A stretch of 64,000 bases of DNA from Halobacillus amylolyticus (GTDB taxonomy: Bacteria; Bacillota; Bacilli; Bacillales; Halobacillaceae). The notes beneath the pieces were generated by a model that ran no database searches, was not told the origin of the DNA, and was given only the letters and a program-made list of their open reading frames with translations. The stretch lies in NCBI RefSeq assembly GCF_022921115.1, contig NZ_CP095075.1, positions 1,054,001 through 1,118,000 of the forward strand, in the 5' to 3' direction. Below are positions 36,721-45,648 of the stretch, piece by piece. A program made the position numbers and the translations under genes. How positions within the stretch are numbered: position 1 is the first letter of the stretch; each line of letters opens with the position of its first letter.

Positions 36721-36933
36721 CTATAATTCAATATCGAATACGTTACGCTCTACAATTCGTGCCTGCTTTTTCTCTACTAAATTGCCACCGCTTGAGTAAA
36801 AGCAGCTTTCAGCGATTATCGCATCCATTGCAGCATGAATAGCTATCTGGTCAGTTGGTTCAACTGGTTCATCAAGCGAAATCGTTACAGTACTTCCCTC
36901 TTCATTAAGAAATTTGAGTTCAAGCTTTTTCAT
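36721..36933 (-). CDS. DUF2922 family protein
   Basis: 70 residues, MKKLELKFLNEEGSTVTISL then DEPVEPTDQIAIHAAMDAII and a C-terminal KQARIVERNVFDIEL. Predicted mixed beta-alpha. Follows the DUF1659 gene by 22 bases with GGGGAGGAACAAGG before its ATG, so the two are one transcription unit. The family always pairs with DUF1659 proteins in bacilli; no function is known. Confidence 0.82.
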   Translation of the reverse strand: MKKLELKFLNEEGSTVTISLDEPVEPTDQIAIHAAMDAIIAESCFYSSGGNLVEKKQARIVERNVFDIEL

Positions 36934-36955
36934 CCTTGTTCCTCCCCTTTACTCT

Positions 36956-37180
36956 TTATAGATCAACTAAAATGGATGAATCGTTGCGTTCAATTGTTGA
37001 TAGCAAACGTTGTTGCAGAGGAGCTAATGCAGTTGCCACTTTATACAACTGCTCTGATGTTGCCTCCATCTTGACGTTATTGAAAGACTTTGTACGGAAT
37101 TTAACATTACCCTTCTCGTCTGTCCCGTTTTCAAATACAAGTTGTAGCTGAGTGTTTACCTTATCCGCTGTTACCGCCAT
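36956..37180 (-). CDS. DUF1659 family protein
   Basis: 74 residues beginning MAVTADKVNTQLQLVFENG, with KSFNNVKMEATSEQLYKVAT and a C-terminal IERNDSSILVDL. ATG at 37180 follows GGGAGGTGA at proper spacing; an upstream start is not supported. First gene of the DUF1659-DUF2922 pair. Unknown function, predicted soluble. Confidence 0.82.
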   Translation of the reverse strand: MAVTADKVNTQLQLVFENGTDEKGNVKFRTKSFNNVKMEATSEQLYKVATALAPLQQRLLSTIERNDSSILVDL

Positions 37181-37360
37181 GGTGATCACCTCCCTTCACT
37201 CTTATAATCGAAGGTGACCCCATGGGAGGTGTCTATGTGTATTTGGTATTTTTTATGTATGGAATGGCCGGATGATTTTTGTATAACAAAGACCTTAGAT
37301 AGACAAGCTGATGAATCAAAACATGTATGTATATCTCTGCTCTCTTGGTGATTTCCTTAT

Positions 37361-37402
37361 AAAAAAGAGCAAGCATCCTTTTATCCAGATGCTTGCTCTT
37401 TA
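37361..37402 (-). terminator. Terminator after a small membrane peptide gene
   Basis: Perfect 13-bp stem AAGAGCAAGCATC / GATGCTTGCTCTT with TTTTTT on the minus strand, 40 bases after the small ORF. Confidence 0.85.
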
Positions 37403-37441
37403 CTTCCTGTGTATGCTCGAAAAAGACTTATGTGATTGGTT

Positions 37442-37522
37442 TTATCCTCGATCAAAAATACAAAAACCCATTAGTGCAAATAATATAACAAGACAGACGA
37501 GAAACATAATGATCTCTCCCAT
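37442..37522 (-). CDS. Candidate 26-residue membrane peptide
   Basis: Frame MGEIIMFLVCLVILFALMGF ending CIFDRG: one membrane helix with an acidic start and a charged end. GAGGGGGTGAGTGT precedes the ATG and a strong terminator follows, so it has the layout of a complete small gene. The rest of the 37181-37840 gap shows only upstream sequence of the next gene. Similar peptides in bacilli are small subunits, sporulation peptides or type I toxins; I cannot choose. Confidence 0.5.
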   Translation of the reverse strand: MGEIIMFLVCLVILFALMGFCIFDRG

Positions 37523-37840
37523 ACACTCACCCCCTCATTCATTATATTTTATCAAAAAATCAACACCCTCGCTTCCCTTTTTCTATCTTTAGGTTACCAT
37601 TAATCCATTAAAAGCAACCTTAGCTTCGTGATTTCAACAAAATCCAGCTAATTTTACTCTATTGTACACTATTTTGCTTCACTTAGCCTGCTTCATTCCC
37701 CGGGAAATGTTTTCAAATTTTTATCTATTTATTACATCATAAGTAGCTCGGACAGCCACAAAAAGTTCCAGACGAGCTTATCACAAACAGTAAATAGAAC
37801 AGAAGTACTAAGGGCATAATGAATAAGAGGAGGCGATCAT

Positions 37841-38038
37841 ATGAATGCAAACCAGCGTCTTTCAAGTCCAAATAATCTGGCTGTACCGCTCCTAATTAAT
37901 GAAATGAAAAATGATCATGTCAATCATTGGTGTAATGAGCTGGAAGAAGAAAATTCATTTAGTAATGTTCAGAAGCTTAATAACCAACAATCCAAAATCA
38001 TGACAGTATCTAAACATTCATTCATAAACGAAACTTAA
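37841..38038 (+). CDS. Small hypothetical protein
   Basis: 65 residues starting MNANQRLSSPNNLAVPLLIN, unusually rich in Asn, Gln and Ser, no membrane helix. AAGAGGAGGCGATCAT before the ATG is a strong ribosome binding site. It lies upstream of a YjcZ-type gene on the same strand with a 76-base gap. No family recognised; Asn/Ser-rich composition and neighbour hint at spore-related expression, which is inference. Confidence 0.6.
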   Translation: MNANQRLSSPNNLAVPLLINEMKNDHVNHWCNELEEENSFSNVQKLNNQQSKIMTVSKHSFINET

Positions 38039-38114
38039 CTAAAAATGGGTGAATGACCATACAACCACATTTTTTCCGCATAGGCTGACATTGTATTTAA
38101 CTGGAGGTGTACTT

Positions 38115-38243
38115 ATGTACGGAAGCAACCTTTATCAATGTAGATGTGGTGGCTGTGGCGGCAGAGGTCAAGGCAATAACTTCACCCTTATCGTAGTCCT
38201 CTTTATCCTATTAATCATTGTAGGTGCGGCAATTTATTGTTGA
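38115..38243 (+). CDS. YjcZ-family sporulation protein
   Basis: 42 residues: MYGSNLYQCRCGGCGGRGQG followed by a C-terminal membrane helix FTLIVVLFILLIIVGAAIY. The Gly/Cys-rich head and the near-invariant LIVVLFILLIIVGA helix define the YjcZ/SscA-like group, found in spores. GGAGGTG lies seven bases before the ATG. Perfect terminator follows. Confidence 0.88.
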   Translation: MYGSNLYQCRCGGCGGRGQGNNFTLIVVLFILLIIVGAAIYC

Positions 38244-38245
38244 TT

Positions 38246-38278
38246 ATGTACACAGCTATGAGCTGTGTACATTTTTCT
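38246..38278 (+). terminator. Terminator of the YjcZ-family gene
   Basis: TGTACACAGCT / AGCTGTGTACA stem followed by TTTTTCTT. Confidence 0.88.
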
Positions 38279-38305
38279 TACCATCACCATATGGAAAGTA
38301 ATCCG

Positions 38306-39664
38306 CTATCCAATAATAATTCTCTCTTTTGGATAGTGATAATTACTTGCCTTTCTATCTTTTTTCAAGGTGAACAAAAAGGTTAGTATCCCAATACGCC
38401 CTATAAACATCAACAGCATGAGGACGACTTTACCAAACGGAGACAGCCCTGCCGTAATCCCAAGCGATAACCCCGTTGTTCCGAATGCCGAACACACTTC
38501 AAAAATGATTGCCTTTAAAGAGTAAGGTTCACTAATCGTTAACACAAGAACAGCAACAAAGCAGGTTAGAACCGCCATAATTGTAACGGCAACTGCACGG
38601 TTTAAATCCTCGTTATGGACCTCTCTTTTAAAAATCTTAATGGTACTCTCACCCCTTGCAAAGGTTAGTACAAAGATAATAACTAAAGCGAAGGTCGTTG
38701 TTCGAATTCCTCCCCCGACACTACTTGGGGAAGCCCCGATAAACATTAATGCAGACATGAATAGTTGGGTATGCTCTGCAAATTCGTTGATGTCCATAGT
38801 CGCCAAGCCACCGCTCCTTGTGGTAACGGATTGAAAAAGGGAAAAAAATAAAATCTCATGCCAATCTTTGTCGGCAAAAAAATGATTGAATTCTAAGATA
38901 GCAATCATTAAGGCACCAAACACAACTAATGCAAAAAACGTGAAGGATGTAAGCTTAGCAAATAAAGAAAATTGTACCCTTTTAGTGGTCGGCTTAAAAA
39001 GATACTGCTTCACTTCAATAAGAACAGGGAATCCAATAGCTCCTGCAATGATTAACACCATATGGATAAATTGAACAAAATAATCATTTTTAAAGGGAAT
39101 TAATGACTGTCCTGTAATATCAAAACCACCATTTGTTGTAGCGCTAATCGAACTGAAAAACCCGTGTAAATAAGCTTCTGCAGGCTCATAATATTGTAAA
39201 TAATACGTTCCTAATATTAGAAAACCTATTAATTCAATAATTAACACAACAATGACGATCTGTTTAACCATTCGGACCATTCCCTGGAAGGAAGTCTGGT
39301 TTTGATCAGCCATGATGAGCCGTCTTTCTTTCATTCCTATTTTTTTCCCTAAGACAAGCCAAATCATTGTCCCAAGGGTCATAACGCCTATGCCGCCAAA
39401 TTGCAGCACAAAAGCCAAAATAAAAATACCAGTCGTATTAAATGTCTCTACCGTAGAGACTGTTGTGAGACCGGTTACACTCACCGCACTTACTGCAGTA
39501 AATAAAATATCAATAAACGCAAGATTAACACCAGGTTCATGTGCGACAGGCAGAGCTATTAAAATTGATGAAATCGTCACTGCAAATAGATAGAACAACG
39601 CTATCAACTGAAATGGTGAAAGCTTGTTAAGCCACCGCAGGCTACGTTTTCGCACCCACATCAT
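38306..39664 (-). CDS. ktrD: Ktr-type potassium transporter membrane subunit (KtrD/KtrB-like)
   Basis: Potassium (often sodium-dependent) translocator of the SKT superfamily, gated by an RCK subunit. 452 residues in four M1-P-M2 repeats; the filter glycines lie in AVSVTGLTT (about 62), SATTNGGFDITG (about 175), VTTRSGGLATMD (about 287) and SAFGTTGLSLGI (about 403). The candidate partner is KtrC at 12447-13115. Single gene. KtrB and KtrD cannot be separated with certainty by eye. Confidence 0.93.
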   Translation of the reverse strand: MMWVRKRSLRWLNKLSPFQLIALFYLFAVTISSILIALPVAHEPGVNLAFIDILFTAVSAVSVTGLTTVSTVETFNTTGIFILAFVLQFGGIGVMTLGTMIWLVLGKKIGMKERRLIMADQNQTSFQGMVRMVKQIVIVVLIIELIGFLILGTYYLQYYEPAEAYLHGFFSSISATTNGGFDITGQSLIPFKNDYFVQFIHMVLIIAGAIGFPVLIEVKQYLFKPTTKRVQFSLFAKLTSFTFFALVVFGALMIAILEFNHFFADKDWHEILFFSLFQSVTTRSGGLATMDINEFAEHTQLFMSALMFIGASPSSVGGGIRTTTFALVIIFVLTFARGESTIKIFKREVHNEDLNRAVAVTIMAVLTCFVAVLVLTISEPYSLKAIIFEVCSAFGTTGLSLGITAGLSPFGKVVLMLLMFIGRIGILTFLFTLKKDRKASNYHYPKERIIIG

Positions 39665-39715
39665 AAAGCATGTACTCCTTTTAACAACAACTTTTGATCT
39701 TATGTAATGAGAGAG

Positions 39716-40141
39716 TTATTCTCTCTGTTTATCGCCACGACGTTTGAATTCTTCGAGTAATTCGTCACCTTGAAATCCTTCATCCATAAGAATCTTTAAC
39801 ACTTTTTCTATTTGTTCTCTTTGACGATCGACAATGCTCCCCATAAAGATAACATTCATATGATCTCCAATTATATTAGTATCAATAACCTTCACGAGAA
39901 AGGTCGCCAAACGATTACTGCTCTTAGTTATCTTCACTTGAATCATTAATTCTTCCTCATGTTCAAGAATCGTTTGAAAATATTCATCGTAATCACGATC
40001 GACATAGGCTTCAACGACCCAGCGCCCCTTATCATCTTCACGGTTAATGATTAGCCCGTCGTATAACTTGATTCTCCGTTGGGTTAGATCTTCATTTTTT
40101 TCCTCCACGATATCAAGCGACACAAGCTTAAACGTTTTCAC
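39716..40141 (-). CDS. YwpF-like protein
   Basis: 141 residues beginning KTFKLVSLDIVEEKNEDLTQ after the start, with IKLYDGLIINREDDKGRWVV (about 24) and a charged helical C terminus. This pattern fits the YwpF-like family of bacilli, of unknown function. GTG at 40141 follows GGAGGTG by about eight bases; an ATG 26 codons upstream lacks support. Independent of moaA, which ends at 40297 on the same strand behind a terminator. Confidence 0.65.
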   Translation of the reverse strand: MKTFKLVSLDIVEEKNEDLTQRRIKLYDGLIINREDDKGRWVVEAYVDRDYDEYFQTILEHEEELMIQVKITKSSNRLATFLVKVIDTNIIGDHMNVIFMGSIVDRQREQIEKVLKILMDEGFQGDELLEEFKRRGDKQRE

Positions 40142-40251
40142 AATCTGGCACCTCCAGGTTAGCTTTCTATCTTTATTATTATAGAGCACGAAGCTCAACT
40201 GAGTAAAGTGGACATGCAATTTAGAATATAGTCAAAAGTTTTTGGCAATAG

Positions 40252-40286
40252 AAAAGCGAGTGCAAGATAGAACTGCACCCGCTTTG
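40252..40286 (-). terminator. Terminator of moeA-moaA
   Basis: AAAGCG-GTGCA / TGCAC-CGCTTT stem downstream of moaA. Confidence 0.75.
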
Positions 40287-40296
40287 AATGAACCGC

Positions 40297-41307
40297 CTAA
40301 CCGCCAATATAAGACATTTCAATCTTTTCCTTTTGAGGTTTTCCTTCTGCCCTTTCTACGGAATATTGATCATCACGTTTCGTCCATATTTTAATTAGAT
40401 ACAAGATAATTTCATGATCACTCATATGGCTTCTTAACATCTGTCTAATATCATAGCCTTCACTAGCAAATAAACATGTATATAGTTTACCATCTGCTGA
40501 TAATCTTACACGTGTACAACTACTGCAGAATGCGTCTGATACAGAAGAAATAATTCCAATTTCGGCATCACTATCTTTATACTTGTATCTCGTTGCCACC
40601 TCGCCAAAATAATTAGCATCTAATGGTTCAAGCGGCATTTCTTGATTAATTTCATCCACGATCTCTTTTTTCGAAACAACTGTATCCAGATTCCAGCCAT
40701 TGTGATTGCCGACATCCATAAATTCAATGAACCTTAAGGTGTCCCCCGTCTCTTTGAAATACCTCGCCATCGGCAGGATTTGACTCTCATTCATCCCTTT
40801 TTTCACAACCATATTTATCTTAATCGCAAGCCCTGCTTTACGAGCAGCTTCAATTCCTTTTAGTACCGGACTGGTCTTGATACCGCGGCCGTTCGTTTGT
40901 TTAAACACTTCATCTTCAATGGCGTCTAAACTAACATTTACACGGTCAAGCCCCGCCTCCTTCAATTTCTGTGCTTGCTTAACTAAAAATATAGCATTCG
41001 TCGTAATGGCTATATCATTTATCCCATCGATTTGCTTGAGTCGAGACACTAACTGATCCATATTCTTTCTCATTAACGGTTCACCGCCAGTTAACCGAAC
41101 CTTTTCTGTTCCAAATTTAGCAAAAATCTCCACCAGTCGTACAATTTCATCGAAACTCAGTAATTCCTTAGCAGGCATAAACCGGAAATCATCACCAAAA
41201 ATCTCCGCAGGCATACAATATGTACACCTAAAATTACACTGATCTATTACAGAAATTCTTAAATCTTTCATTGGGCGATCGTACTTGTCTAAAACATAGT
41301 TGACCAT
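40297..41307 (-). CDS. moaA: GTP 3',8-cyclase (molybdenum cofactor biosynthesis MoaA)
   Basis: Radical-SAM enzyme converting GTP to the cyclic intermediate of molybdopterin synthesis. 336 residues; N-terminal cluster motif CNFRCTYC (about 24-31), SAM-binding TGGEPLMR (about 79), the second C-terminal iron-sulfur cluster [18 protein letters not shown] (about 262), and the functional C-terminal SYIGG ending with two glycines. Downstream of moeA by 31 bases, probably one operon. Other moa/mob genes are outside this window. Confidence 0.97.
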   Translation of the reverse strand: MVNYVLDKYDRPMKDLRISVIDQCNFRCTYCMPAEIFGDDFRFMPAKELLSFDEIVRLVEIFAKFGTEKVRLTGGEPLMRKNMDQLVSRLKQIDGINDIAITTNAIFLVKQAQKLKEAGLDRVNVSLDAIEDEVFKQTNGRGIKTSPVLKGIEAARKAGLAIKINMVVKKGMNESQILPMARYFKETGDTLRFIEFMDVGNHNGWNLDTVVSKKEIVDEINQEMPLEPLDANYFGEVATRYKYKDSDAEIGIISSVSDAFCSSCTRVRLSADGKLYTCLFASEGYDIRQMLRSHMSDHEIILYLIKIWTKRDDQYSVERAEGKPQKEKIEMSYIGG

Positions 41308-41338
41308 TCTAATTTCTCGCTCCCTTGGATAAGTTAAT

Positions 41339-42616
41339 CTATAGATGAAATTCCTGCGCGCCTTGATTATCCTCTAATAATATAGCATAAACACCATCGC
41401 CTTGCTTATAGCCTCTAGTCCCTCCGCTTAGAACAATAAGTACATTTGAATAAGCTAGAGATGTTACCACAGCAGATTTATCCATTCCTGCTGGATACAC
41501 ACAAACCTTTCCTTCCTCGTAAACCATAAACCCTCTAACAAAACGGGTAAATGGGTTCGGTTTAGGGAAGTCTGATCCAAGCTCAGCATCAATCACTTTA
41601 TGATAGGGATTTGTATTGCCTAAATAACTTTGAATAAACGGATGCGTATAAAGCTCAAAGCCAACATAACAGGCAGAAGGGTTCCCTGACAAGCCAAATA
41701 ATAGCTGATTGTCTAATGAAGCAACGGTTGTCACACTCCCAGGCCTCATCGCAATTTTATTAAATAAAACTTCAGCACCTAGTTTTTCGTAAATGTCAGG
41801 CATTAAATCATAATCACCGACTGACACCCCACCTGTTGTAATTAGGATATCGACATCTGATAAAGACTGTTTAACGGCCTGATAGCATGTATCAAAATCA
41901 TCCGCAAGCTTCCCAAAATAAACTGGGGCTCCTCCGCTTCTCTCAATTTGAGCCAGTACCATATAAGCATTTGAGTTTCTGATTTTCCCCGGTTCGAGCG
42001 GCTGATCTACATCAAGCAATTCTGTTCCTGTTGCATACACACCTACACGCGGCTTTCTATATACACGAACGTTTGCATAGCCAAAGGTGGCAAGCAGTGC
42101 TTGGATTCCAGGATTAATCCTTTCACCAGAACGAACAAGAACCTCTCCTTCTTCTGTTTCAGAGCCTCTGGCTATGATATTTTGACCATCCTCCATCTTC
42201 CGCTTAATGGTCATATAAGTTTTACCAGCTCTCTCATCTGTTTGACAGATTTCGAACATAGCAACACATGTCGCACCTTCAGGAATTTCTGCCCCTGTCA
42301 TAATTCGGACAGCTTCCCCGCTTCTTAACGGCCGGCACGCTCGCTGCCCCGCCCCCACTTTTTCTGTAACAAGAAAACTGACAGGCGCTTCTCTGCTGGC
42401 CCTCACCGTATCTGCAGCTAGGATAGCAAACCCATCATAAGGAGATTTAGGAAAAGGTGGAATCGCATGTGTTGCCTGAATATCATCAGCAAGAATTCGG
42501 CCATGGCTCTGATTCAAGCCAATTTCTTCGACTCTTGCGGCGGGCTTATGCTGCATGACATGCTGTATCGCTTTTTCAACTGGAATTGGAGTTCTATGTA
42601 AGTTCATTTTATTCAT
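41339..42616 (-). CDS. moeA: Molybdopterin molybdenumtransferase MoeA
   Basis: Inserts molybdenum into adenylylated molybdopterin. 425 residues: [13 protein letters not shown] (about 53), [21 protein letters not shown] (about 107), the catalytic domain [16 protein letters not shown] (about 258) and [16 protein letters not shown] (about 308), and the C-terminal domain IV. AGAGGATG-type site precedes ATG. First gene of the moeA-moaA pair. Confidence 0.96.
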   Translation of the reverse strand: MNKMNLHRTPIPVEKAIQHVMQHKPAARVEEIGLNQSHGRILADDIQATHAIPPFPKSPYDGFAILAADTVRASREAPVSFLVTEKVGAGQRACRPLRSGEAVRIMTGAEIPEGATCVAMFEICQTDERAGKTYMTIKRKMEDGQNIIARGSETEEGEVLVRSGERINPGIQALLATFGYANVRVYRKPRVGVYATGTELLDVDQPLEPGKIRNSNAYMVLAQIERSGGAPVYFGKLADDFDTCYQAVKQSLSDVDILITTGGVSVGDYDLMPDIYEKLGAEVLFNKIAMRPGSVTTVASLDNQLLFGLSGNPSACYVGFELYTHPFIQSYLGNTNPYHKVIDAELGSDFPKPNPFTRFVRGFMVYEEGKVCVYPAGMDKSAVVTSLAYSNVLIVLSGGTRGYKQGDGVYAILLEDNQGAQEFHL

Positions 42617-42756
42617 CCTCTATAAAAAGTAGTGTTTTAATGAACATAACGAAATTAAGCTGCAATTTCAAAATTTATGTCTTGGTTAAAATCTTGTTTC
42701 TTATTATAGTAAGAGGGGTATAAATCTATAGGATGAAAAAAGGAGGAAATCAGTTT

Positions 42757-44106
42757 ATGAGTACATATGATGTAATCGTGATCGGAACAGGAGTTGCAGG
42801 AGGCACGGTTGCTTCCATAGCTAAGAGAAGAGGACTTTCAACAGCCATTGTCGATTCAAGGCCATACGGAGGTACCTGTCCCCAGAGAGGCTGTGACCCA
42901 AAAAGAGTGCTGACTGGTGTGACCGAAGCTTTTGAAGATGCTAAACGTTTAAAAGGAAAAGGGATAACAGGTGATTTCCAGCTAAACTGGGAAGACTTAA
43001 AGTCATTTAAAGATTCATTTACAGAACCTGTAGCTAAATCTGTAGAAGATTCGTTCAAAGAAAAAGGGATCCAAACCTACCACGGTACAGCTTCCTTTTT
43101 AGATCCTCATACCATCGAAATTGGCGGAGAAAAGATAACTGCCGATAAGTTTGTGATTGCAACAGGTGCGCGTCCAACCCCTTTACCAATCCAAGGGTTT
43201 AACCATATGATAACGAGTGATGACTTCTTTGAATTAGAGGACATTCCTGATCGAGTGATATTCGTTGGGGGCGGCTATATTTCCTTCGAATTTGCCCATC
43301 TATGTGCCCGTTTAGGAAAAGAAGTCGTCATTCTTCATCGAGGAAAACACGTACTTGAATCCTTTGACAATGAAATAACGAATAAACTCATCGAACACAC
43401 AAAGGATCTTGGTGTCGATATTCATACAAGTACAGAAGTGAAAGAAATAGAGATGCTCAACAGCGGTGGCTACAGCTTACGTGTGAAAAAGTTTGACCAT
43501 GAGCATGAAATAAAAGGTGACCTTATTATCCACGGCGCCGGCCGTAGTGCAAATGTAGAAAAGTTAAATCTTGAGACTGCAGGGATTGAAGCAACAAAGC
43601 ATGGAGTAAAAGTTAACCACAACTTCCAATCCGTCTCCCTGCCCCACATTTATGCTGCAGGTGATGCAGCCGATTCAGGATTAAAACCGCTAACCCCAGT
43701 GGCTGGCGAAGAGGCAGAACGGTTGATGCAGCATTTAGTAGATAAAAAGGAGCAACCACTTATCACTTCAGCTATTCCATCTCTTGTATTCACTTACCCT
43801 ATCTTAGGATCTGTAGGAATTACGCAACAGGAAGCTAAGGCGAAGCGAATCCCTTATGAAGTGCAGTCTAGAACGGTCCATTCCTTTTTCACATATAAAC
43901 GAATGAATGATGAAGGCGCCTATGTCAAACTACTAATGAACCCGTTTACAGATGAGCTCATAGGTGCACATGTCCTCTCTAGTCATGCTGATCATCTTGT
44001 AAATCTATTTACTGCTGCGATTGAAAAAAAGATGACTAAATCGGATTTAAGGAATATGCTCTGGGGTTACCCTACCACAGAAAGTGATATCCCTAGCTTC
44101 TTTTAA
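42757..44106 (+). CDS. Glutathione-reductase-like flavoprotein disulfide reductase
   Basis: FAD-dependent pyridine nucleotide-disulfide oxidoreductase. 449 residues: FAD motif GTGVAGGTVA (about 11), redox disulfide GGTCPQRGCDPKR (about 41-46), NAD(P) motif GGGYISFEFA (about 175) and GDAADS (about 305). The C-terminal dimer region reads WGYPTTESD where glutathione and lipoamide reductases have H-P-T-x-x-E: the catalytic histidine is replaced by Tyr. ATG at 42757 is chosen since AAAGGAGG lies inside the longer frame from 42733. Substrate unknown, possibly bacillithiol-type disulfides (inference). Confidence 0.85.
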   Translation: MSTYDVIVIGTGVAGGTVASIAKRRGLSTAIVDSRPYGGTCPQRGCDPKRVLTGVTEAFEDAKRLKGKGITGDFQLNWEDLKSFKDSFTEPVAKSVEDSFKEKGIQTYHGTASFLDPHTIEIGGEKITADKFVIATGARPTPLPIQGFNHMITSDDFFELEDIPDRVIFVGGGYISFEFAHLCARLGKEVVILHRGKHVLESFDNEITNKLIEHTKDLGVDIHTSTEVKEIEMLNSGGYSLRVKKFDHEHEIKGDLIIHGAGRSANVEKLNLETAGIEATKHGVKVNHNFQSVSLPHIYAAGDAADSGLKPLTPVAGEEAERLMQHLVDKKEQPLITSAIPSLVFTYPILGSVGITQQEAKAKRIPYEVQSRTVHSFFTYKRMNDEGAYVKLLMNPFTDELIGAHVLSSHADHLVNLFTAAIEKKMTKSDLRNMLWGYPTTESDIPSFF

Positions 44107-44196
44107 CAAGAGACATTTGATAGATAAAGCTAAAATCTAGTCATGAGCGCGTCTACTCATCGTCAGTGACATGAGCTCCTAATAGACATAAAGCAG

Positions 44197-44230
44197 AAAT
44201 CCCCGCTTTCCTATCAGCGGGGATTTTTAT
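44197..44230 (+). terminator. Terminator of the flavoprotein gene
   Basis: AAATCCCCGCT / AGCGGGGATTT stem with TTTTATT tail. It also ends close to the YrzI-type gene on the other strand. Confidence 0.85.
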
Positions 44231-44364
44231 TACATATACATATGTTTATTTTTGTTTTCTTCAATTTTCTTATGAATGTGCAAATACTTCTTACGTGTCG
44301 CATCACGCCATTCATTAGACAGCTTTTCGATGCTGATTGTGAAAATAATCATATTAATTCTCAT
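44230..44364 (-). CDS. YrzI-family small protein, copy 1
   Basis: 44 residues: MRINMIIFTISIEKLSNEWR with a short hydrophobic N terminus (IIFTISI) and a charged helical tail rich in Lys, Asn and His. This matches the YrzI group of small, probably sporulation-linked proteins (pattern F-x-I-T/S-I-x-K-R near the N terminus). AGAGGAGG is six bases before the ATG. A related small ORF lies upstream on the same strand. Confidence 0.75.
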   Translation of the reverse strand: MRINMIIFTISIEKLSNEWRDATRKKYLHIHKKIEENKNKHMYM

Positions 44365-44472
44365 CGGAATCCTCCTCTTTCTCACTAATCGTCTATGCGG
44401 TATCCTTCTCTACATTCAACCAAGCCATAAATACAATTCTTCTCATAATTGCCATTTTATACACCCCATTTT

Positions 44473-44613
44473 TTAGAAATGATTAATCATGCGTGCCTTG
44501 CGATCAAGAAACTCTTCTTTGGCCGATGGTTTATAGATCGGATAATTTGGGCAGTTCCGCTTCTTTTGCCTCTTTGTAATACTAATCCTAAATATTAAAA
44601 AGTGTATGCTCAT
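44473..44613 (-). CDS. YrzI-like small protein, copy 2
   Basis: 46 residues: MSIHFLIFRISITKRQKKRN then CPNYPIYKPSAKEEFLDRKA. It shares the hydrophobic LIFRISITKR-type head with copy 1 but has a different tail containing one cysteine. AAGGAGGTGATGAA before the ATG is a near-perfect ribosome binding site. Tandem small paralogs of this kind are typical in bacilli. Confidence 0.68.
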   Translation of the reverse strand: MSIHFLIFRISITKRQKKRNCPNYPIYKPSAKEEFLDRKARMINHF

Positions 44614-44652
44614 TTCATCACCTCCTTAAAGAATTGTGCAGTTTTTTTACAT

Positions 44653-44681
44653 AAAAAATAGCCACAGGGGTCCTGTGGCTT
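44653..44681 (-). terminator. Terminator-like hairpin 1 upstream of the YrzI genes
   Basis: AGCCACAGG / CCTGTGGCT stem with ATTTTTTATG tail on the minus strand. Confidence 0.7.
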
Positions 44682-44729
44682 TAAACAAAGCTATTAGAAA
44701 ACCATTCCATAAAAAAGAATGATCCCCAC

Positions 44730-44768
44730 AAAAAAAGCCACAGGGTTACCATATGCGCAACCTGTAGC
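44730..44768 (-). terminator. Terminator-like hairpin 2
   Basis: GCCACAGGGTT / AACCTGTAGC stem with seven T on the minus strand. It closes the short unit starting near 44906. Its stem resembles hairpin 1. Confidence 0.75.
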
Positions 44769-44798
44769 ATGTATGAACACATTTTTACATAAAAAGAC

Positions 44799-44870
44799 TA
44801 CAATAGTTTGTTAGCGCAGGTCGACCGTATACAATTGAATTGAAGTTGTACTAGAATCATGGTTTTCATT
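44799..44870 (-). CDS. Candidate 23-residue ORF in a short transcription unit
   Basis: MKTMILVQLQFNCIRSTCAN plus KLL: short hydrophobic start, two cysteines, basic end. AAAGCGAGG lies eight bases before the ATG. The unit has its own strong promoter and terminator, so the locus is likely transcribed (about 170 nt), but whether it works as an RNA or a peptide is open. No family recognised. Confidence 0.35.
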
Positions 44871-44912
44871 GGAATCGACCTCGCTTTCTGAGAATTTTTT
44901 CTTACACTGGAA

Positions 44913-44941
44913 ATTATATAGAAAGTTCTACCAAAAGTAAA
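44913..44941 (-). promoter_or_regulatory. Strong sigma-A-type promoter of a short transcription unit
   Basis: TTTACT, a 17-base spacer and TATAAT on the minus strand; predicted start about 44906. Confidence 0.6.
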
Positions 44942-44983
44942 GCACTTTTCTGAAAAATGTTACATTAATTATCTTGTTTTGAT

Positions 44984-45511
44984 TTAATGATCCGCTTTAT
45001 AGCTTATTCGCCCTATTTCCGCGTCTAGTACGTGAAGACGTCTAACCGCTTCACTAGGATCCATTTCCTTATAATGATGCTTTCCTCCAGGCTGTTCGTC
45101 TAATGCATCCGCCTCGGCAACGACATCCTGCAAATCCGTTCTCTTGTCATTTAATTCGAAAGGTAAATAGCTATCTGTATGAAGCAAAACAGCCAGGGAA
45201 ACTTTCTTAGCCACCAAACGATCTTCCCCTAGCCTAATTAATAATTTATGAGCTCTTTCTGCCCCTTTAATCGCGTGTATGTCGTGCTTTCTATATTCTT
45301 CATAATCCCACTTCCCATCCCGATACCATTCATAATGACCCATATCGTGAAGGAGAGCCGATTTCGTTGCAAGATCTTGCGATACATCTGCTTTCACAGC
45401 CAGTTGCAGAGCGTTTTCGGCTACCGTAACAGCATGGTGGATGCCGGATCGCTGCAAATATTTTTGAGTAATTCGATGATTAAACACTTCTACTAGAGTA
45501 ACTCTTGCCAT
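44984..45511 (-). CDS. HD-domain phosphohydrolase
   Basis: Metal-dependent phosphohydrolase of the HD superfamily. 175 residues from an ATG eight bases after GGAGGCGG. Motif HHAVTVAENA (about 24), LLHDMGHYEW (HD pair, about 53), KGAERAHKLL and LLHTDSYLP (about 108) supply the metal ligands. No nucleotide-synthetase domain, so it is a stand-alone hydrolase; the nucleotide or phosphate substrate is unknown. Confidence 0.85.
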   Translation of the reverse strand: MARVTLVEVFNHRITQKYLQRSGIHHAVTVAENALQLAVKADVSQDLATKSALLHDMGHYEWYRDGKWDYEEYRKHDIHAIKGAERAHKLLIRLGEDRLVAKKVSLAVLLHTDSYLPFELNDKRTDLQDVVAEADALDEQPGGKHHYKEMDPSEAVRRLHVLDAEIGRISYKADH

Positions 45512-45648
45512 GATATCCGCCTCCAATATTAAAAATTAATATAGCATGACTTACCCTGCATCTCAAGTACGGATCCATAGGAAACATATGAAACAGGGGT
45601 TTAGGCAAACAATAAAAGAGGAAATTACTACACAGAGGAGGCAAAGCG

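Noticed and set aside
37311..37592. 93-codon plus-strand frame
   Set aside because: Crosses a perfect terminator and the small membrane peptide gene on the other strand; no ribosome binding site.
38049..38114. Longer N terminus for the YjcZ-family protein
   Set aside because: The GGAGGTG site and family length point to the ATG at 38115.
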